DNA of 9,426 bases from a bacterium. GTDB taxonomy: Bacteria; Auribacterota; JABMQX01. Under the pieces are notes generated by a model. It was not told the DNA's origin. It saw nothing but the letters and a program-made list of their open reading frames with translations, and searched no databases. The position numbers and the translations under genes were made by a program. This document shows, one piece after another, positions 6,557 through 9,426 of this stretch; positions within the stretch are counted from its first letter, which is position 1; each line of letters opens with the position of its first letter. The stretch is taken from contig JABMQX010000577.1 of the NCBI GenBank assembly GCA_013203085.1, positions 1-9,426 on the forward strand. The letters run 5' to 3'.

Positions 6557-7821
6557 AGAGTTCCACCGTAGCTTGCGGAGTCGCCGAGCATTTCCTCAAT
6601 GCGTAAGAGCTGATTATACTTCGCCACGCGGTCTGTCCTGCAAATGGACCCGGTCTTGATCTGACCGGAGTTAGTGGCAACGGCAATGTCAGCGATCGTT
6701 GTGTCCTCGGTCTCGCCGGAACGATGGCTAATCACGTAAGTATATCCCGCCTTCTTGGCCATGTCTATTGTATTCAGGGTCTCCGTGAGAGTCCCGATTT
6801 GATTCAGTTTGATGAGTACGGAGTTTGCCACGCCCATTTCAATCCCCTTCTTCAGCCTCTCGGTGTTGGTGACAAACAAATCGTCCCCTACAATCTGAAG
6901 CTCCTTTCCGCAGCGCTCGGTCAGCTTTTTCCATCCCTCCCAGTCGTCCTCCGCCAAACCATCCTCAATGGAGATGATGGGATACTTCTCGGCGAGGGCG
7001 GCATAGAACTCGACCATCTCTTCTGGCGTGTACTCCTTTTTCTCCTCGGCGAGAAGATGATACTTGCCATCCTCGAAGAACTCGCTTGCGGCGGGGTCGA
7101 GAGCGATGAAAACGTGCTCTCCCGCCTGATAGCCCGCTTTGTCAATCGCTTCCACAATGACATCCAGCGCCTCAGAATTCGATCTCAGGTTCGGAGCAAA
7201 GCCACCCTCGTCTCCGACGGAGGTGCTGTAGCCTTTTTCTTTGAGCACTTTCTTCAAGGTGTGAAAGATTTCGGCGCCCATCCTCAGCGCCTCCCGAAAA
7301 CAGGAGGCCCCTTTCGGCACGATCATGAACTCCTGGAGGTCAACGTTGTTATCCGCGTGGCTGCCCCCGTTGAGGATATTCATCATGGGCACGGGCAAAA
7401 CCCTCGCGCTCACCCCTCCCACGTATCTATAAAGAGGCATCCCCACCGCCTCGGCAACCGCCTTGGCTACTGCCAGAGAGACACTCAGAATGGCGTTTGC
7501 GCCCAGGTTCGATTTGTTCGGCGTCCCATCGAGGTTTATCATCGTCTCATCAATGGCAATCTGGTCCGCAGCATCCATATCTTCGATGGCCGGAGCGATG
7601 ACTTCGTTCACATTCCTCACCGCGTTAGTAACACCTTTGCCAAGGTACCTGTCGGGATTGCCGTCCCGAAGTTCGACCGCCTCGTGCTCACCGGTCGAGG
7701 CCCCGGACGGAACTGCCGCCCTTCCTATCACGCCGGAGATCAGCTCCACTTCTGCCTCGATCGTGGGGTTTCCTCGTGAATCCAGAATCTCTCTTGCTAT
7801 CGTGTCAACAATTGTCGTCAT
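6553..7821 (-). CDS. eno: Enolase (phosphopyruvate hydratase)
   Basis: Interconverts 2-phosphoglycerate and phosphoenolpyruvate in glycolysis and gluconeogenesis; Mg-dependent, cytosolic, and also a degradosome partner in some bacteria. 422 residues, a normal length. All signature stretches are present in order: AREILDSRGNPT (9-20), VPSGASTGEHEAVELRDG (37-54), VPMMNILNGGSHADNN, SVGDEGGFAPN, ISIEDGLAEDDWEGW, QIVGDDLFVTN, LIKLNQIGTLTET and SHRSGETEDT. The metal ligands (Asp/Glu/Asp) and the catalytic Lys and Glu sit within them. KTGSICRTDRVAKYNQLLRIEE closes the protein. ATG 7821 has GAGGAC a few nt upstream. The stop overlaps the GTG of the FtsB gene by 4 nt. It is the first gene of the leftward group and is preceded by a long non-coding leader with an inverted repeat. 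Confidence 0.98.
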   Translation of the reverse strand: MTTIVDTIAREILDSRGNPTIEAEVELISGVIGRAAVPSGASTGEHEAVELRDGNPDRYLGKGVTNAVRNVNEVIAPAIEDMDAADQIAIDETMINLDGTPNKSNLGANAILSVSLAVAKAVAEAVGMPLYRYVGGVSARVLPVPMMNILNGGSHADNNVDLQEFMIVPKGASCFREALRMGAEIFHTLKKVLKEKGYSTSVGDEGGFAPNLRSNSEALDVIVEAIDKAGYQAGEHVFIALDPAASEFFEDGKYHLLAEEKKEYTPEEMVEFYAALAEKYPIISIEDGLAEDDWEGWKKLTERCGKELQIVGDDLFVTNTERLKKGIEMGVANSVLIKLNQIGTLTETLNTIDMAKKAGYTYVISHRSGETEDTTIADIAVATNSGQIKTGSICRTDRVAKYNQLLRIEEMLGDSASYGGTL

Positions 7822-7926
7822 GTTTTGTCCTCAAGAATGATGGTGCTGATGCAAACAACTTCGGAAATGGTATAACTGAACCGAGGGCTAACCCAGGGAA
7901 ATCTCAACGCAAAGCGACGCATCTTA

Positions 7927-7964
7927 TGGAGTAGAACCTCGAGCACTGTAAACCCCCTACTCCA
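7927..7964. repeat. 8-bp perfect inverted repeat in the eno leader
   Basis: TGGAGTAG at 7927-7934 and CTACTCCA at 7957-7964 are perfect complements separated by 22 nt. The loop includes the palindrome CTCGAG. The stem lies about 105-145 nt upstream of the eno ATG. It lacks a following T-run on the eno-reading strand, so it is more like a leader structure or protein site than a terminator. Confidence 0.5.
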
Positions 7965-7981
7965 AAAAATCAAGAAAAATC

Positions 7982-8010
7982 TCATTTGTCCCGTAAACCA
8001 TTAATGTCAA
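7982..8010 (-). promoter_or_regulatory. Weak promoter candidate for eno
   Basis: A perfect TTGACA (-35) on the minus strand is followed 17 nt later by AAATGA, a poor -10 match. The position, about 160 nt upstream of the eno start and in A/T-rich DNA, is suitable; the -10 is not convincing. Confidence 0.25.
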
Positions 8011-8129
8011 GAAAAGTGTGTAAAATGGTTGGGTGCATGCAAGGAATTGAGGATGTCTCGCTCTTTTTGATGAATTATTCAGGTTAGCAACTACTCACTC
8101 GGAGCAAGCGAAATCCTCCTGGGGAATGA

Positions 8130-8194
8130 GCGGAAGGCTAAGCTAAGGGCGAATTCTCACAGGAGAACATCCCCGTACGGTTATCGCCTTCCGC
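8130..8194. repeat. 9-bp inverted repeat with nested hairpin after the formyltransferase gene
   Basis: GCGGAAGGC at 8130-8138 and GCCTTCCGC at 8186-8194 are perfect complements. Inside lie a small hairpin TTCTC(ACAG)GAGAA at 8154-8167 and the palindrome CCGTACGG at 8173-8180. The element begins 4 nt past the stop of the leftward gene, so it could end its transcript or be a structured RNA. No T-run follows the stem. Confidence 0.5.
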
Positions 8195-8198
8195 GAAG

Positions 8199-9068
8199 TC
8201 AATCGAGTTGGAGACCGCCGTACGGCAATTCCCGGCCTTCTAAGGCAATGGTATTTCGCTCGACGGCGAGATTCCCCTCGGATACAAGCGCAAGGGCTTT
8301 CAGGTACGCCGGCCCGTCCCCTTCCCACTTCATAGTCTCCTGGAGTCGGTCGGCATATTTCCTGATTGCTCGAAAGTTCCTCTGCAGGATTTTCCTCTCA
8401 ACCCATTCCTTTTTCACCGGGAATTTTTTAGATTGGACGAGCAGGGGCCCTTCATCGAACTCCTCCCTGGCGATGTGCACGCTCGACCGGGTGTACTCCT
8501 CCCCCGAAATCACAGCGTCGTAAACGGCATCCTCTCCCTTATATCGTCTTTCAAGGTTGTTCTCAGCCATAATCAGGAGGACCTGTTCCGATGAGAGATT
8601 TCCTGCGTAAAGCCTGTTGACGCCGCGTTCCGTGCTTTTCTTCGAGCTGAGGATGGCGAGGTCAGCGGGATGGACGTTCAGAATCCTGTCGGCGAACTCG
8701 GTGAGGAACGGTTCCACGATAATCGAGCCGGGACCTGTGAACCCGGACAGGCAGACCAAGTCCGGTTTGTGCGGATCCAGGTCTTCGATAACGGCTTCGT
8801 AGTAGGCGGAGCGCTGCTGGAGGTCTTTGGGGTCGATTCCCTTCTCTTGGCAAAATCTCTTGAAATTGCGCTGGACTACCGGAATTCCCGACTCGCGTGC
8901 GATTTCGATCCCCGCGCACTCGTCCCTATTCGTGAATCCCGCCACTATCTCATAAAGCGCTCCGTGGTTGGGGTCCTTGAGCATGGCTTGCATGGAGCTC
9001 GCCCCGCCCGAAAAGAACACCGCCACTCTCATCATGCGACCTTCTTGTTTACGGTATATTGTGCTCAC
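8199..9068 (-). CDS. Divergent PurN-like formyltransferase-domain protein
   Basis: 289 residues from GTG 9068. It belongs to the formyltransferase fold that includes glycinamide ribonucleotide (GAR) transformylase PurN. The start MRVAVFFSGGASSMQAML (13-30) matches PurN's 'ri.VliSG.GSNlqa'. PDLVCLSGF (102-110) and ILNVHP (129-134) hold the catalytic-type Asn131 and His133. RYKGEDAVYDAVISGE (175-190) and SSVHIAREEFDEGPLLVQ (195-212) provide the Asp205 that matches the third catalytic residue. His133 and Asp205 are 72 residues apart, against about 36 in PurN, because of an inserted segment around 141-174 (SSKKSTERGVNRL...MAENNLERR). The C-terminal ~75 residues also exceed PurN. The substrate may therefore differ; it could still be a lineage form of PurN. 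Cytosolic. An inner ATG at 9035 is possible, but AGGAGG 5 nt before GTG 9068 supports the longer form. Confidence 0.82.
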   Translation of the reverse strand: MSTIYRKQEGRMMRVAVFFSGGASSMQAMLKDPNHGALYEIVAGFTNRDECAGIEIARESGIPVVQRNFKRFCQEKGIDPKDLQQRSAYYEAVIEDLDPHKPDLVCLSGFTGPGSIIVEPFLTEFADRILNVHPADLAILSSKKSTERGVNRLYAGNLSSEQVLLIMAENNLERRYKGEDAVYDAVISGEEYTRSSVHIAREEFDEGPLLVQSKKFPVKKEWVERKILQRNFRAIRKYADRLQETMKWEGDGPAYLKALALVSEGNLAVERNTIALEGRELPYGGLQLD

Positions 9069-9073
9069 GGTTT

Positions 9074-9079
9074 CCTCCT
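9074..9079 (-). promoter_or_regulatory. Ribosome binding site of the formyltransferase gene
   Basis: Perfect AGGAGG on the minus strand with 5 nt to GTG 9068. It decides for GTG 9068 over the ATG pair at residues 12-13. Confidence 0.7.
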
Positions 9080-9116
9080 ACGCGCTCTGATTCATAAGTT
9101 CGGTGGAGCATTTTTG

Positions 9117-9192
9117 TCGACAGGATAACAGGATGGACCGGATACCTTGCTCCCTCTTTTTCGCAGTCCCACCGATCCTGTTATCCTGTCGA
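9117..9192. repeat. Perfect 18-bp inverted repeat of CAGGATAACAGGAT type
   Basis: TCGACAGGATAACAGGAT at 9117-9134 and its exact complement at 9175-9192 flank a 40-nt spacer. Each arm is a short tandem of ACAGGAT units. The element lies 49 nt upstream of the formyltransferase start. This motif is one I know as a dispersed intergenic repeat in several environmental bacterial lineages. It is not a terminator: no T-run follows on either strand. Confidence 0.8.
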
Positions 9193-9426
9193 ACCCATCT
9201 CTGCCATTTCTCGACGGCGTCCATCGGCGTTAATCCGCGGTTTTTCCGTAAACGCAAATGCAGAAAATAAAGCTCTCTTCACGTTTAATTTTGCCTGCCT
9301 CAAGTTGATTCCGGACCTGTCTATGGAGAAACAGCCGTTTTCGACTCATATCCGCCACGTCATTTCTTCTCCACTATCCCGCCACGTCGGGACCGAGTTC
9401 ATGTTACATGAGAATATCCAATCCAG
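9193..9426. other. Non-coding region at the right edge with a second repeat-like motif
   Basis: No gene could be supported. Around 9218-9245 the complement reads CCGCGGATTAACGCCGATGG, resembling the dispersed 'cgcggattaacgcggatg' intergenic repeat. CCGCCACGTC occurs twice (9352-9361 and 9379-9388). The second copy lies in a small TCCCG/CGGGA hairpin at 9377-9392. The repeats continue towards the edge without visible coding potential. Confidence 0.4.

Larger units (their letters stand above)
7822..8198. other. Non-coding region between the formyltransferase and eno
   Basis: No gene longer than about 16 codons is seen. The eno-proximal half is A/T-rich and holds an 8-bp inverted repeat (7927-7964). 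The half next to the formyltransferase stop holds a 9-bp inverted repeat (8130-8194). A consensus-like TTGACA on the minus strand lies at 8010-8005, but the matching -10 is poor. No tRNA or known riboswitch core was recognised. Confidence 0.5.

Noticed and set aside
6724..7779. A 351-codon open frame on the + strand opposite enolase
   Set aside because: It is fully antisense to a highly conserved enolase; His/Arg/Val-rich composition is what the complement of eno codons produces.
8040..8198. Possible tRNA, SRP RNA or integron attC site in the structured gap
   Set aside because: No T-loop GGTTCGA-type sequence, no SRP GGAAGGAAGCAGCC-type core, and no paired GTTRRRY/RYYYAAC core sites were found.
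9117..9192. The repeat arms as a CRISPR array
   Set aside because: There are only two copies, in inverted orientation, with one 40-nt spacer; direct regularly spaced repeats and cas genes are missing.

Overview
The window is chromosomal DNA from a moderately GC-rich, diderm (Gram-negative type) bacterium. The diderm call rests on an outer-membrane secretin followed directly by a predicted lipoprotein. The secreted protein cut by the left edge ends in a W...FFRV-type C-terminus, and the intergenic spaces carry short repeat debris (a RAYT transposase tail with REP-like palindromes, and CAGGATAACAGGAT and CGCGGATTAACGC repeats). I associate this style with Verrucomicrobia, Lentisphaerae, Planctomycetes and neighbouring candidate phyla. 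That placement is an inference; no marker gene here fixes the phylum.

Layout. Positions 1-2420 (+) hold the 3' end of a large secreted protein (probably a glycoside-hydrolase-type C-terminus), a complete short secretin, and a small lipoprotein that probably shares its transcript. Positions 2421-2909 contain no intact gene: a frameshifted C-terminal remnant of a REP-associated (Y1/IS200-like) transposase, a REP-like palindromic stretch, and low-complexity repeat debris. Positions 2910-4565 (+) encode a zinc-dependent medium-chain sorbitol/threonine-type dehydrogenase and a THEP1-type P-loop nucleotidase. A hairpin lies between this group and the convergent leftward genes.

Positions 4623-7821 (-) read, in transcription order, enolase, an FtsB/DivIC divisome protein (GTGA overlap with eno), a YabR-like S1-domain RNA-binding protein (1 nt after the previous stop), and aspartate-semialdehyde dehydrogenase after a 181-nt gap. 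This joins a glycolytic enzyme, a division protein, an RNA-binding protein and an enzyme of lysine/diaminopimelate, threonine and methionine synthesis. Positions 7822-8198 are non-coding but rich in inverted repeats. Positions 8199-9068 (-) encode an atypical PurN-like formyltransferase with an inserted segment in its catalytic domain. Positions 9069-9426 are non-coding and contain a perfect 18-bp inverted repeat and a second dispersed-repeat fragment.

Most genes are ordinary housekeeping genes. The parts deserving a second look are the transposase/REP scar, the divergent formyltransferase and the structured elements on both sides of it, and the secretin-lipoprotein pair that stands apart from any visible secretion or pilus operon. 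I do not see convincing evidence of a complete new defence or mobile system in this window.
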